A stretch of DNA of 64,000 nucleotides from AP-15 sp963788085 (GCA_963788085.1 CAWBFS010000045.1:11856-75855); one strand, 5' to 3'; shown: positions 7,782-19,039, counted from the stretch's first letter. The notes: generated by a model from the letters alone, not told the origin. Made by a program: numbers and translations.

Positions 7782-9229
7782 CGGGTAAAGAGCGCCGCAG
7801 CGGCGGCCTCGGCGCCGCCGACGATCGGACCGGGAAGGATGAAAAAGAACAACGTGACCACGGCAGTGACGAACAGCACACCTTTTAGCTCCGCAGTCAA
7901 CGGCCGGTCGAAGGCGCCGACCGGCTCGTCGAAATACATGACCTTGACGACCCGAAGATAGTAAAACGCCGAGACAACGCTGGTCACGACGCCGATGACC
8001 GCCAGTCCGGCGAGTTTTGCGTCAATGGCGGCGAGAAAGACGTAGAGCTTGGCGAAGAACCCGGCAGTCGGCGGTATCCCGCTCAGCGCGAACATGAAAA
8101 TAGCCAAGGCCAATGCGAGCCCCGGTTGCGAGCGCGACAACCCGGCGAGATCCGAAATCCCTTCGAGCATGCGGCCGTTGCGGCGCATGCACAGGATCAC
8201 CGCCCAGGTGCCGACCGTCATAAAGAGGTAGATCGCCATATAGACCAGCACGCCGCGTATGCCGGCCGCCGTGCCGGTCGCGAGTCCGATCAGCGCATAG
8301 CCGACATGGCTGATCGAGCTGTAGGCCATCAGGCGCTTGATGCTTTCTTGGGCGACTGCGGCGACCGCGCCCAGCACCATCGAGGCGATCGACAGAAAGA
8401 TGATGACCTGACGCCATTCGCCGAGCAGCGGACCGAACGGTTCGATCATAAAGCGAATAAAGAGGGCGAGTGCGGCAATCTTCGGTGCTACCGCGAAAAA
8501 AGCCGTCACCGGGGTCGGCGCACCCTCGTAGACATCGGGCGTCCACATATGGAACGGCACCGCCGAGACTTTGAAGGCGAGGCCGACGACGACGAAGACG
8601 ATGCCTATAACGACACCGATCGAAGGTGCCGCGCCGCCCGCCACCAGTTTGGCGATCTCGCTGAATGCGGTGGTGCCGGTAAACCCGTAAATCAGCGAAG
8701 CGCCATACAGCAGCATTCCCGACGACAGCGCGCCGAGGACGAAATATTTGAGCCCGGCTTCGCTCGATCGGGTCGAGTCGCGATTGAAGGCGGCGACGAC
8801 ATAGAGCGCCAAATTCTGCAATTCGAGGCCGACATAAAGGGTGATCAGGTCATTCGCCGAGATCATGACCATCATCCCGGTCGTCGACAGCAGCACGAGC
8901 ACCGGGAACTCGAACCGGGCGATCCCTTGATCCTCGTTGTAGCGCATCCCGATCAGGACCGTTACCGCCGAGCCGATCAGCACCAGGGTCTTCATGAACA
9001 GGGCGAAAGCGTCGGTCACGAACATTCCGTAGAAACCGAGACGCCGTTCGCCTCCCTGCATCAGGGAAACGACGAGGGCGATGATCAGCACCCCGATGGC
9101 GAGCCACGAAACCGTCCGCGTCGACTTCTCGCCGCTGATCGCGCCGAATATCAGCAGCGCCATCGCGCCCGCGGCGAGAATGATCTCGGACAGCGCCGGC
9201 GCGATGTCAGGAACTGGAAATACCGGCAT
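7778..9229 (-). CDS. nuoN: NADH-quinone oxidoreductase subunit N
   Basis: 483 residues of almost continuous transmembrane helices, an antiporter-like proton-pumping subunit of complex I. The frame is intact. Signature segments include YVGLELQNLALYVVAAFNRD, GLKYFVLGALSSGMLLYG and MAYSSISHVGYALIG. It is the last nuo gene, and birA starts within its stop codon. Confidence 0.95.
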   Translation of the reverse strand: MPVFPVPDIAPALSEIILAAGAMALLIFGAISGEKSTRTVSWLAIGVLIIALVVSLMQGGERRLGFYGMFVTDAFALFMKTLVLIGSAVTVLIGMRYNEDQGIARFEFPVLVLLSTTGMMVMISANDLITLYVGLELQNLALYVVAAFNRDSTRSSEAGLKYFVLGALSSGMLLYGASLIYGFTGTTAFSEIAKLVAGGAAPSIGVVIGIVFVVVGLAFKVSAVPFHMWTPDVYEGAPTPVTAFFAVAPKIAALALFIRFMIEPFGPLLGEWRQVIIFLSIASMVLGAVAAVAQESIKRLMAYSSISHVGYALIGLATGTAAGIRGVLVYMAIYLFMTVGTWAVILCMRRNGRMLEGISDLAGLSRSQPGLALALAIFMFALSGIPPTAGFFAKLYVFLAAIDAKLAGLAVIGVVTSVVSAFYYLRVVKVMYFDEPVGAFDRPLTAELKGVLFVTAVVTLFFFILPGPIVGGAEAAAAALFTR

Positions 9230-9240
9230 CGACGAAGAAC

Positions 9241-9420
9241 CTTAGGCCTTCCCACAAGCCCCTCTCCGCCCTGCAGGGGGGAGAGGGAGGGGCCCGTCGC
9301 GCAGCGGCGGGAGGGTGAGGTGGGTCGTGGCGCGACCTGGCCCGTTGGCCCCCCTCACCCTACCCTCTCCCCCCGGCCGGCGGGGGGAGAGGAGAAAAGG
9401 GAGATCGGCGCGACGGAAAT
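9241..9420. repeat. GC-rich palindromic intergenic repeat
   Basis: The 209-bp nuoM-nuoN gap holds imperfect inverted blocks built around CCCTCTCC...GGGGAGAGG and GGTGAGGTGGG/CCCCTCACCCTA. The same words recur at 35960-36175 and 45198-45280, so this is a dispersed mini-repeat rather than a gene. Confidence 0.7.
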
Positions 9421-9438
9421 TTATCTGCGTGTCCGGTA

Positions 9439-10966
9439 TCATCGCAGGCTGGCGCGGCGCATGCCCGCTGCCTCGGTGGCGGCCGTCACCTGCTGGACCA
9501 GATGATCGACGGATGCCTGGATCGGACGCAAGAACGAGAGCGGGTAAACTCCCATCCAAATTACCAAGACGAGCAGCGGAACAAACAACGCCTTCTCGCG
9601 TGCGCTCAGATCGAGCATACCGCGGAGGTCGGCGCGGGTGAGCGTGCCGAAAATCACCCGCCGGTACATGTAGAGCATGTACATCGGGCCTAGAAACAAA
9701 GCCGTCGCCGCGAGGGTGCATTCGAGCGTGTTGACCCTGAAAGTTCCGAGAAGGATCAGAAACTCGCCGACGAAACCGCTGGTGCCCGGCAGTCCGATCG
9801 CCGCCAATGTGAACACCATCAGGACGAAGGCATAGGCCGGCATGCGGTGCACGAGCCCGCCAAAGCGGGCGATCTCGTGGGTGTGCAGTCGGTCATAAAG
9901 GACGCCGACGCAGAGAAACAGGGCACCCGAGACGAGCCCGTGGCTCAACATCTGGATGACGGCGCCCTGCACCGCCTCACTGGTCACGGCAAATGTGCCC
10001 ATTGTGACAAACCCCATATGGGCGATCGACGAGTAGGCGACCAGCTTTTTCATGTCGAGCTGCGCCAATGCCACGAGCGAGGTGTAAATCACCGCAATGG
10101 CGCTGAGCGCGAAGATCAGCGGCGTGAAATACGCCGAGGCTAGCGGAAAGATCGGCAAGGAGAAGCGAATAAAGCCGTAGCCGCCGAGCTTTAGCAGAAT
10201 TCCCGCGAGGATCACCGAACCCGCCGTCGGGGCCTCCACATGAGCGTCGGGCAGCCAGGTGTGCACCGGCCACATCGGGACCTTGACGGCGAAGGACGCA
10301 AAAAACGCCAGCCACAGCCATTTCTGCAGGCAGGCGGGAAACAGCTCGCTGTGGGCCAGCGCGTATTCGATATCTGTGGTCCCGGTCTGAAAATAGACGG
10401 CAAGGACGGCGAGCAGCATCAGCACCGAGCCGAGCAATGTGTAGAGAAAAAACTTGAAAGCCGAATAGATCCGGTTCGAGCCGCCCCAGATCCCGATGAT
10501 CAAGAACATCGGGATCAGCACGCCTTCGAAGAACACATAAAATTGGACGAAATCGAGAGAGCAAAAGACCCCGACCATGAAGGTCTCGAGGACAAGGAAG
10601 GCGACCATGAATTCCTTGACCCGGTACTGGATCACTTCCCAGGCGGAGACGATGGTGATGAACGTCAGAATGGTCGTCAGCAGCACGAAGAACAGGGAGA
10701 TGCCGTCGATCCCCATGTGATAATTGAAATCGAAACCGCCGAGGGTGACCCAACTCGCCCGCTCGACGAATTGAAAGTCGGCCGTGCTCGGAATCGAAGT
10801 CGAACCACAGCACCAGCGACAGCGCGAAGACGATCAGCGAGGTCCACAGCGCGATCCAGCGCGCATTGCGCGCGACCACCACCTCGTCGCCCCGCGCCAT
10901 CAGAATGAACGCGGCGCCCACCAGCGGCAGAAAGGTCACGAGCGTGAGGAGCGGCCAATGGCTCAC
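9439..10966 (-). CDS. nuoM: NADH-quinone oxidoreductase subunit M (one frame break)
   Basis: About 500 residues when repaired: a proton-pumping membrane subunit of complex I. The start MSHWPLLTLVTFLPLVGAAF at 10966 is in one frame, and the bulk from VERASWVTLGG and MGIDGISLFFVLLTT is in another. The break lies near 10781-10788 around GGCCGACTTTC. Motifs: LVAFLVLETFMVGVF-like helix, FYVFFEGVLIPMF and LVAYSSIAHMGFV. The gap to nuoL is 16 bp. Confidence 0.9.
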
Positions 10967-10982
10967 GGCGATGTTCCGTCGC

Positions 10983-12920
10983 TCACCGCGGGAACAGGTA
11001 CCACGTCACCAGCGCGACGAGGCCGATCATCATCGCGAAAGCGTAGTGATAGAGATACCCGGTTTGCAGACGGCTGGCCTGTCGCGCGAGGTCGCGGGTG
11101 ACCGCGGCGACGCCGTTCGGTCCGAGGCCGTCGATCACCGTGCCGTCGCCGGACCGCCACAGACCATCGCCGAGCAAAAAAGCGGTCCGCACGAACAGCC
11201 AATCATACAGATCGTCGAAATACCATTTGTTCAGCAGGAAGAGATAGAGCGACGCGGAACTGCGCGGCGAGGCGCACCGGGAGCCGCGGATCGGCGATGT
11301 AGAAGACGTAGGCGATGGCGATGCCGATCAACGCAAAGATCAGCGGCATGAAGCGAACGAGCGCCGGAACTTCTTCCGCCGCCGCAAGGGAATCGTATTG
11401 CGGCAACACCAGGATCGAGGTCTTCCAGAAAGCGGCGCGCTCGTCTCCGACAAAGAAATCATAGCCGAGATAACCGAAGAACGCGGCGCCGATCGGCGAG
11501 GACGATCAGCGGGATCAACATCACCCACGGGCTCTCATGCGCGTGGTGCATCGCCTCTTCGCCGGCGCGCGGCTCGCCATGGAAGGTCATAAACATGACG
11601 CGTGAGATGTAGAAGGCGGTCATCAACGCCGCGATGGTGCCGAGGACCCAGGCATAGCGGCCAACCGCCGACCCCGACGCCCAGGCGGCTTCGAGGATCG
11701 TGTCCTTCGAGTAATAGCCGGAAAAGAACGGAAGGGCGCTCAGCGACAGCGCGCCGATCCACATCGTCACATAGGTGATCGGGGTCTTGCGCCAGAGGCC
11801 GCCCATCCGGCGCATGTCCTGCTCGCCGCCCATCGCATGGATGACCGACCCGCAGCACAGGAACAACAGCCCCTTGAAGAAGGCATGCGTGAAGAGGTGG
11901 AAGATGGCCGCGCCGTAGGCCGAGACGCCGGCGGCGGCGAACATGTAGCCGAGCTGGCTGCAAGTCGAATAGGCGACGACCCTTTTGATGTCAGGCTGCA
12001 CCATCCCGATGCTCGCCGCAAAAATCGCCGTGGTCCCGCCGATGATGCCCGACGACGGCGAGGGCAGTCGGGGCATATTCGAAGAGCGGCGACAGACGAG
12101 CGACCATGAAGACGCCCGCCGTGACCATCGTCGCTGCATGGATCAAGGCAGAAACCGGGGTCGGGCCTTCCATCGCATCGGGCAGCCAGGTGTGGAGCGG
12201 GATCTGCGCCGATTTCCCCATCGCGCCGATGAACAACAGGATGCAGGCGAGGGTCAGCGCATCGACGTGCCAGCCGAGAAACTCCATTGTCGTGCCGACC
12301 GCTTTCGGCGCTGCGCCAAAGACGGCGCCGAAGTCGAGCGAGCCGAAGATAACAAAGACGGCGAATATGCCGAGCGAGAACCCGAAATCGCCGACGCGGT
12401 TGACGAGGAACGCCTTGATCGCGGCGGCATTGGCCGAGGGACGGTCGTACCAGAAGCCGACCAGCAGATAAGACATCAAGCCGACGCCTTCCCAGCCAAA
12501 GAACAGCTGGACGAAGTTGTCGGACGTCACCAGCGCCAGCATGAAAAAAGTGAACAGGCTCATATACGACATGAAGCGCGGGATCGACGGATCCCCGTGC
12601 ATGTAGCCGATCGAATAGACGTGGACCATCGACGAGACGACAGTCACGACGACGATCATGACCCCGCTCAATGTGTCGAGCCGCAACGACCAGTTGACAT
12701 CGACACCGCCGGCGACGATCCATTCGCCAGCGGGATAACATGCATCTCGGTCGCTGGCGAGGATGTCGCGGAACGAAGAGACCGAGCACCGCCGACAGCA
12801 AAAGGGCGCCGCAGGTGACCAGCTGGCGACGGTCACCGATCACCCGGCCGAAAAAGCCGGCGATGACCGCAGCGATCAGCGGCAGAAATACGACTGCGAC
12901 GGCCAGCGGTCGACCGTCAT
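10983..12920 (-). CDS. nuoL: NADH-quinone oxidoreductase subunit L (several frame breaks)
   Basis: The full NuoL order can be followed through alternating frames: VFLPLIAAVIAGFFGRVIGD; then SLRLDTLSGVMIVVV, FVQLFFGWEGVGLMSYLL and HTWLPDAMEGPTPVSALIHA; then GTTAIFAASIGMVQPDIKR and YSTCSQLGYMF; then FFGYLGYDFFVGDE; and finally LNKWYFDDLYDW and the tail WYLFPR. Breaks fall near 12770, 12056, 11497 and 11258, and the start is uncertain (an ATG at 12920 needs another small shift). Because the gene is essential to the intact operon around it, sequencing indels are the likeliest cause. Confidence 0.85.
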
Positions 12921-13050
12921 TGCCGCCCGCGGCCGGCCCTTGCGGGCCGTCCCGGGGGTGACCCGGCAATCGCGACAGCTCCCGCCGTGGCCAGTGGGCG
13001 TGGATGCCGAGTCAAGCCGGGCATGACGATATGATGGTACGAGCAAGCAC
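12921..13050. repeat. Short intergenic palindromic sequence between nuoK and nuoL
   Basis: About 130 bp with GGCCGGCCCTTGCGGGCCGT and a GTCAAGCCGGGCATGACG block, words common in alphaproteobacterial intergenic mini-repeats. No coding potential is supported here; the frame running through it is a shadow. Confidence 0.4.
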
Positions 13051-13052
13051 GC

Positions 13053-13361
13053 TCAGCCCTTCATCATGTTGATGTCCTCGACCCGGATCGTGCCGCGGTT
13101 GCGGAAATAGACGACGAGGATAGCGAGGCCGATCGCCGCTTCCGCCGCCGCTACGGTCAGCACGAACATCGCAAAGGCCTGGCCGACGAGGTCGTTCAGA
13201 AAGACCGAGAAGGCGACAAAATTGATACTGACCGCGAGCAGCATCAGCTCGATCGACATCAGCATAATGATCACGTTCTTGCGGTTGAGAAAGATGCCGA
13301 AGACCCCGAGCGTGAATAGGATCGCGGCTACCGTCAGGTAATGCGCAAGGCCGATCAGCAT
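13053..13361 (-). CDS. nuoK: NADH-quinone oxidoreductase subunit K
   Basis: 102 residues, the normal length, with three helices. It begins MLIGLAHYLTVAAILFTLG and contains the conserved Glu-bearing helix NVIIMLMSIELMLLAVSINF and AAAEAAIGLAILVVYFR. The ATG at 13361 overlaps the last base of the nuoJ stop. The longer upstream frame is a shadow of nuoJ. Confidence 0.95.
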   Translation of the reverse strand: MLIGLAHYLTVAAILFTLGVFGIFLNRKNVIIMLMSIELMLLAVSINFVAFSVFLNDLVGQAFAMFVLTVAAAEAAIGLAILVVYFRNRGTIRVEDINMMKG

Positions 13362-13996
13362 CAGTCGCTCCCTGCGCCGAGCGGCACTTTGACCACTTCG
13401 ACGGTCTCGGCGCGCCTGCGGGCCAGCTGCGCCGAAATCGATTGGCGCCTGACGTCCGCGCGATGACGCAGGGTCAACACGATCGCCCCAATCATCGCCA
13501 CGAGCAAAATCAGTCCCGCCACCTGAAACGCGAACAAGTAGCGGGTATAGAGAATGTCGCCGAGCGCCCGGGTATTCGTGAGCGCAACACCGCCGGCCGC
13601 GGCCAGCGCGGGGGCCTGGCTCGGTACGGACGGGCTGACCGCCCAACCGCCAATGACGAGGATGAGCTCGGCCAGCAGGATCAGGCCGACCAATGTGCCG
13701 ATCGGCAGATATTGGACAAAGCCGCTGCGCAGCTGCAGGAAATCGATGTCCAGCATCATCACGACGAAGAGAAACAGGACCGCCACTGCCCCGACATAGA
13801 CGATGACCAGGATCATCGCCAGGAACTCTGCGCCGATCAGGATGAACATGCCGGCGGCGTTGAAGAAGGCGAGGATCAGAAAGAGCACGGAGTGCACCGG
13901 ATTGCGCGCCGAAACCACCAACACCCCGGAAGCGACGGCTATCGCGGCAAAGATGTAGAACAGGATCGCTTGGACGATCATTGCCGCCGACAGCAA
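13361..13996 (-). CDS. nuoJ: NADH-quinone oxidoreductase subunit J
   Basis: Up to 211 residues and five helices. Conserved VSARNPVHSVLFLILAFFNA and MILVIVYVGAVAVLFLFVVM are present. The start may be 13996 or the ATG five codons later (13981), MIVQAILFYIFA. Membrane arm of complex I. Confidence 0.93.
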   Translation of the reverse strand: MLSAAMIVQAILFYIFAAIAVASGVLVVSARNPVHSVLFLILAFFNAAGMFILIGAEFLAMILVIVYVGAVAVLFLFVVMMLDIDFLQLRSGFVQYLPIGTLVGLILLAELILVIGGWAVSPSVPSQAPALAAAGGVALTNTRALGDILYTRYLFAFQVAGLILLVAMIGAIVLTLRHRADVRRQSISAQLARRRAETVEVVKVPLGAGSD

Positions 13997-14152
13997 CGGC
14001 AGTCATTCCGGGATGCCCCGGAGGGGCAGGCCTGGAAGCCATGAACACGGGCCCATGCCCCGTTCGGAAAGGCCGGTGTTCCTGGATTCCGGGCTCGTGG
14101 GCGCTGCCCACGCCCCGGAAGGACGGTGATTGCGGGTCCCTTCATCACCCCA
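13997..14152. repeat. Intergenic mini-repeat between nuoI and nuoJ
   Basis: The 156-bp gap inside an otherwise tightly packed operon contains inverted words such as CATTCCGGGATGCCCCGG, CCTGGATTCCGGG and GGGCATGGGC-like complements. This looks like an inserted palindromic element; no gene is supported. Confidence 0.5.
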
Positions 14153-14647
14153 TCAGCGGTAGGGCGCGTCGAGGGCCAGGTTCTTGGCGATCTCGGCCTC
14201 CCACCGGTCGCCGTTCTCCAGCAGCTTGTCCTTGTCGTAGAGGAGTTCTTCGTGCGTCTCGGTCGCGAACTCGAAATTCGGCCCCTCGACGATCGCATCG
14301 ACCGGACAGGCCTCCTGGCAATAGCCGCAATAGATGCATTTGGTCATATCGATGTCGTATCGCGTCGTGCGGCGGCTGCCGTCCTCGCGCGGCTCGGCCT
14401 CGATCGTGATCGCCAGCGCCGGGCAGATCGCCTCGCAAAGCTTGCAGGCAATGCAGCGCTCCTCGCCGTTGGGGTACCGGCGCAACACGTGCTCGCCGCG
14501 AAAGCGCGGGCTCAGCGGCCCCTTCTCGTAGGGGTAATTTACGGTGACCGTCCGCTTGAACATGTAGCGCAAGGTCAGGCCCAGTCCCGACAGCAGCTCA
14601 GTGAGCAGCAGGCTGCGGGCGCCGCGTTCCAATAATCCCATCGCCAT
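14153..14647 (-). CDS. nuoI: NADH-quinone oxidoreductase subunit I (2x[4Fe-4S])
   Basis: About 164 residues with two ferredoxin motifs, CIACKLCEAICPA and CIYCGYCQEACPVDAI, carrying clusters N6a and N6b that pass electrons to NuoB. The start at 14647 (MAMGLLERG) has GAGG about 9 bases upstream and lies 11 bp after nuoH. Frame intact. Confidence 0.95.
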   Translation of the reverse strand: MAMGLLERGARSLLLTELLSGLGLTLRYMFKRTVTVNYPYEKGPLSPRFRGEHVLRRYPNGEERCIACKLCEAICPALAITIEAEPREDGSRRTTRYDIDMTKCIYCGYCQEACPVDAIVEGPNFEFATETHEELLYDKDKLLENGDRWEAEIAKNLALDAPYR

Positions 14648-14658
14648 AGATCGATTCC

Positions 14659-15672
14659 TCAGCGCTGCGGCAGCCATCCCGCCGCGACCAACACGCCGGC
14701 GGTCAGCACCAGCCAGAACAGCGAAAACGGCAGAAACACCTTCCAGCCGAGCCGCATCAGCTGGTCATACCGGAACCGTGGGAAGGTGGCACGCACCCAG
14801 AGAAAACAGAACAGCACAAAGGCGATCTTGAGCAGGAACCAGAGCCACCCGGGCACCCAGGTGAAGGGCGCCACCCCGAACGGCGCCAGCCAGCCGCCGA
14901 GAAACAGCACGCTCGTCATCGCGCTCATCAGGATCATATTGCCGTATTCGCCCAGGTAGAACAGTGCGAAGGTCATCGACGAATATTCGACGAAGTAGCC
15001 GGCGACGATTTCCGTTTCGCCCTCCGGCAAGTCGAAAGGCGCGCGCCCGGTCTCGGCCAAAGCGGAGATGAAGAAAATCACAAACATTGGGAGGAGCGGG
15101 ACCGCGAACCAGATATGGCGCTGCGCCTCGACGATGTCGCTGAGATTGAGCGAGCCGGCGCACAACAGCACCGTGACGAGGACAAACCCGATCGCCACCT
15201 CGTACGACACCATCTGCGCCGCCGAGCGCAGCGCGCCGAGGAAGGCATAACGAGAATTCGAAGCCCAGCCGGCCAGAATGATCCCGTAGACCCCGAGCGA
15301 GCTGATCGCAAACAGATAGAGAATGCCGACATTGATGTTGGCGATCACCACCCCGGGATCGAACGGGATGACGGCCCAAGCAACGAGCGCCAACGTGAAG
15401 GTGATCAGCGGTGCGACGACGAACACCACCCGGTTCGCGCCGCTCGGGATGATAGTCTCCTTGACGAGCAGCTTGAGGCCGTCGGCGAAGGGCTGCAGCA
15501 GGCCGAACGGGCCGACGACGTTCGGTCCCTTGCGAAGCTGCGAGAACGCCAGCACCTTGCGCTCGGCGTAAGTGAGCATGGCGATCGCCAGCAACAGCGG
15601 CACCACGACGATGACGACCTCAATGGCGATAATGACAGTCGGCCAGGCATAGCCTGTCCAGAAATTAGCCAT
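14659..15672 (-). CDS. nuoH: NADH-quinone oxidoreductase subunit H
   Basis: 337 residues from MANFWTGYAWPTVIIAIEV, eight or so helices, with the quinone-site loops ERKVLAFSQLRKGPNVVGP and AETGRAPFDLPEGETEIVAG. It overlaps the end of nuoG by 8 bp. Couples quinone reduction to the membrane arm. Confidence 0.95.
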   Translation of the reverse strand: MANFWTGYAWPTVIIAIEVVIVVVPLLLAIAMLTYAERKVLAFSQLRKGPNVVGPFGLLQPFADGLKLLVKETIIPSGANRVVFVVAPLITFTLALVAWAVIPFDPGVVIANINVGILYLFAISSLGVYGIILAGWASNSRYAFLGALRSAAQMVSYEVAIGFVLVTVLLCAGSLNLSDIVEAQRHIWFAVPLLPMFVIFFISALAETGRAPFDLPEGETEIVAGYFVEYSSMTFALFYLGEYGNMILMSAMTSVLFLGGWLAPFGVAPFTWVPGWLWFLLKIAFVLFCFLWVRATFPRFRYDQLMRLGWKVFLPFSLFWLVLTAGVLVAAGWLPQR

Positions 15673-17735
15673 GAGTGCCGGTCCGTGCCGGGGGCTGGTG
15701 CCGCCCCCGCACAAAAAGCTCGCTGCACTGCGCCATCGTGTGGCTGGCGCGGCTGATCGGATCGGTGCGGTAAAAATCCTCGATCGGGAATTCGAACGAA
15801 TCGGCGGCGACCGGCCCCTGCTCCCCGAATGGCTCCCAACTGGCCGGCATCACCAGATCCGCCTCGGCCAGTACCGAATGCTTTTCCCACATCTGGCGGC
15901 GCAGACTCGCGCAGCGCATCGAAGGGCAGCGGACGGTCGATGGCGCCGGACAGGGCGCGCACGATCTTCCAGTCCTCGCGCGCGTCTCCGGGCGGGAACA
16001 CCGCGCGCCTCGCCAGCTGCACGCGGCCCTCGGTATTGACGTAGGTGCCGTCCTTCTCGGTGTAAGCGGCGCCCGGCAGGACGACATCGGCGCGACGGGC
16101 GCCACGGTCTCCGTGATGGCCCTGGTAAATCACAAAGGCAGATCCGAGATCGCTCGTATCGATCTCGTCGGCGCCGAGAAGGTAAAGAACTTCGATGTCG
16201 CCGGATTTGCATCCGGCGATGATGCCGCGCACATCGCGTCCTCCGGCTCCCGGCACAAAGCCGAGATCGAGGCCGCCGACCCGGGCGGCGGCGCGGTGCA
16301 GAACATTGAACCCGTTCCAATCATCGCGAACCAGCCCGCCATTTTCGGCGATGCGCCTGGCCGCGCCCAGAACGCGGGCGCCGTCGGGTCGGGTGAGCGC
16401 CCCCTGCCCCACTACGATCATCGGGTTCTTGGCATTGCGCAGAATATCGGCCCAGGGGTGGTCGCCCGCAGCCAAAGCGTTCAGCACGGCGCCGTCATTG
16501 CCCAGCATCTCGACGGGAAATGTCAGGTCGAGGGCGGGCCCGATCGCCGCGACCCGGAAACCGCCTTGGAGATAGCGCTTGCGCAGCCGCGCATTGACGA
16601 GCGGCGCCTCCCAGCGCGGGTTGGCGCCGACCAGCAAACAGGCATCCGCGTTTTCGATGCGGGCAATTGTCGTGTTGAACAAATATGCGGCGCGGCACCG
16701 CGCGTCGAGCCTGGCGCCGTCCTGGCGGCAATCGAGGCTCGTCGCGCCGAGGCCGGTGAGAAACTCCTTCAGCGCGAACATCGACTCGGCGTCGCATAAA
16801 TCCCCCGCGATCGCGGCGATACGCTCGCCCGGAACCTTCCTCAACCGTTCGGCGACGAGCTCGATAGCCTCGCGCCACTCCACCTCGCGTTTGCGCTCGC
16901 GGCCGATATAAGGCCGGTCGAGCCGGCGGCGGACGAGCCCGTCGATTGCGTACCGGGTCTTGTCAGAGATCCACTCCTCGTTGACCGCCTCGTGGACGCG
17001 CGGCAGCACGCGCAAGACTTGCGGCCCGCGCGAATCGACCCGGATGTTGCTGCCGACCGCATCCATGACATCGATGGATTCGGTTTTTACCAGCTCCCAA
17101 GGGCGGGCGACGAATGCGTAAGGCTTCGAGGTCAGCGCGCCGACCGGACACAGATCGATGATGTTGGCCGACAATTCGGAATCGAGCGCACGCTCGATAT
17201 AGGTGGTGATCTCCATGTCTTCGCCGCGCCCGGTGGCGCCCAGCTCCTGAACCCCGGCGATTTCAGTCAGAAAGCGAATACAGCGCGTGCAGTGAATGCA
17301 GCGGTTCATGCTGGTCTCGACCAGCGGACCAAAATTCTTGTAGGGGACGGCGCGCTTGTTCTCCTCGTAGCGGCCGCGGTCGAAACCGTAGGCCATCGCC
17401 TGGTCCTGCAGATCGCACTCGCCGCCCTGATCGCAGATCGGACAATCGAGCGGGTGATTGATCAGCAGGAATTCCATCACCCCTTTTTGCGCCTTGATCG
17501 CCTTTGGCGACTTGGTGAGAACCACCATTCCGTCGGTCGCCGGCATCGCGCAAGAAGCTATCGGTTTTGGCGATTTCTCTACCTCAACGAGACACATCCG
17601 GCAATTTCCGGCAATCGCCAGGCGCTCGTGGAAGCAGAAATGCGCAATCTCGATCCCGGCATGCTCACAGGCCTGCAAGATCGTCGTGCCAGCCGGCACC
17701 TCGACCTCGGCCCCATCGATCGTCAGCTTCGGCAT
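15665..17735 (-). CDS. nuoG: NADH-quinone oxidoreductase subunit G (one frame break)
   Basis: About 690 residues. It begins MPKLTIDGAEVEVPAGTTI and carries the [2Fe-2S] site HFCFHERLAIAGNCRMC, the His-ligand cluster region CPICDQGGECDLQDQAM and CIHCTRCIRF, then a molybdopterin-like domain. The frame breaks near 15905 after LPFDALRE; the second frame continues RQMWEKHSVLAEADLVMPAS to the stop at 15665 just inside nuoH. Electron-input arm of complex I. Confidence 0.92.
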
Positions 17736-17737
17736 TG

Positions 17738-19030
17738 TCAGGCAGCCCGCTTTTCTTGCGCTGCGGCGGTTCGGTACTCGGCGATGCGCCGCTCCATTTC
17801 CGGGCGAAAGTGGCGGATCAGTCCTTGCACGGGCCACATGGCGCCGTCAGCCAGCGCGCAGATCGTGTGACCCTCGATCTCGTGCGAGACGTCGAGCAGC
17901 ATGTCGATCTCCGCCACCGAGGCATTGCCTTCTACCATGCGCTCCATGACCCGCCAGACCCAACCCGCACCCTCGCGGCACGGGGTGCACTGGCCGCAGC
18001 TCTCATGCTTGTAGAATTTCGACAGCCTCGCGATCGCCTTTACGATATCCGTAGACTTGTCCATGACGATGACTGCGGCGGTGCCGAGCCCGCTCTGGAC
18101 GGCGACCAGGCTGTCGAAATCCATCAGCACCGTCTCGCAGATCGATTTCGGTATGACCGGCACCGACGAACCGCCGGGAATGACGCCGAGCAGATTGTCC
18201 CAGCCGCCGCGCACACCGCCGCCGTGCCGCTCGATCAGCTCGCGCAACGGTATGCTCATCGCCTCTTCGACATTGCAGGGCGTGTTCACGTGGCCGGACA
18301 GGCAGTAGATTTTCGTGCCCGAGTTGCGCGGGCGGCCTATACCGGCAAACCAAGCGGCGCCGCGCCGTAAAATCGCCGGGGCGACCGCAATCGTCTCGAC
18401 GTTGTTGACCGTAGTCGGACAGCCGTACAAACCGACTTGCGCCGGGAATGGGGGCTTCAGGCGAGGCTGGCCTTTGCGCCCTTCGAGGCTCTCGAGCAGC
18501 CCGGTCTCTTCGCCGCAAATATACGCGCCGGCTCCGCGATGCAGGTAAAGCTCAAAATCCCAGCCCGAGCCGCAGGCGTCCTCGCCGATCAAGCCGGCAT
18601 CGTAGGCCTCGTCGATGGCCGCCTGTAGCCGCTTTGCCTCGTTATAAAACTCGCCGCGGATATAGATATAGCAAGTGTGGACACCCATGCCGACCGAGGC
18701 GAGCAGGCACCCTTCGATCAGCTTGTGCGGGTCGTTGCGGAGGATGTCGCGGTCCTTGCAGGTGCCCGGCTCGCTCTCATCGGCATTGACGCAGAGGTAG
18801 GTCGGACGGTCGCTCTGCTTTGGCATGAACGACCACTTCAAGCCGGTCGGGAAACCGGCGCCGCCGCGCCCGCGCAACCCGGATTCCTTGACTTGCTCGA
18901 CGATCCAATCGCGCCCTTTGAGGATCAGCTCCTTGGTGCCGTCCCAATCGCCGCGCTGCTGGGCGCCCGCAAGCCGCCAGTCCTCGCGGCCGTAAAGGTT
19001 GGTGAATATCCGATCCTTGTCGGCAAGCAT
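17738..19030 (-). CDS. nuoF: NADH-quinone oxidoreductase subunit F
   Basis: 430 residues with an intact frame. GLRGRGGAGFPTGLKWSFMP is the NADH/FMN site, YICGEETGLLESLEGRKGQP follows, and ESCGQCTPCREG near residue 350 ligates [4Fe-4S] N3. Accepts electrons from NADH. Two bases separate it from nuoG. Confidence 0.96.
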   Translation of the reverse strand: MLADKDRIFTNLYGREDWRLAGAQQRGDWDGTKELILKGRDWIVEQVKESGLRGRGGAGFPTGLKWSFMPKQSDRPTYLCVNADESEPGTCKDRDILRNDPHKLIEGCLLASVGMGVHTCYIYIRGEFYNEAKRLQAAIDEAYDAGLIGEDACGSGWDFELYLHRGAGAYICGEETGLLESLEGRKGQPRLKPPFPAQVGLYGCPTTVNNVETIAVAPAILRRGAAWFAGIGRPRNSGTKIYCLSGHVNTPCNVEEAMSIPLRELIERHGGGVRGGWDNLLGVIPGGSSVPVIPKSICETVLMDFDSLVAVQSGLGTAAVIVMDKSTDIVKAIARLSKFYKHESCGQCTPCREGAGWVWRVMERMVEGNASVAEIDMLLDVSHEIEGHTICALADGAMWPVQGLIRHFRPEMERRIAEYRTAAAQEKRAA

Positions 19031-19039
19031 TGCGTCCTC

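Noticed and set aside
8126..9505. 459-codon plus-strand frame opposite nuoN
   Set aside because: Composition of an antisense shadow (Arg, His, Asp runs) and it crosses the repeat in the intergenic gap.
10983..12920. nuoL as a pseudogene
   Set aside because: All conserved segments are present in order, the rest of the operon is complete, and single-base indels occur all over the window.
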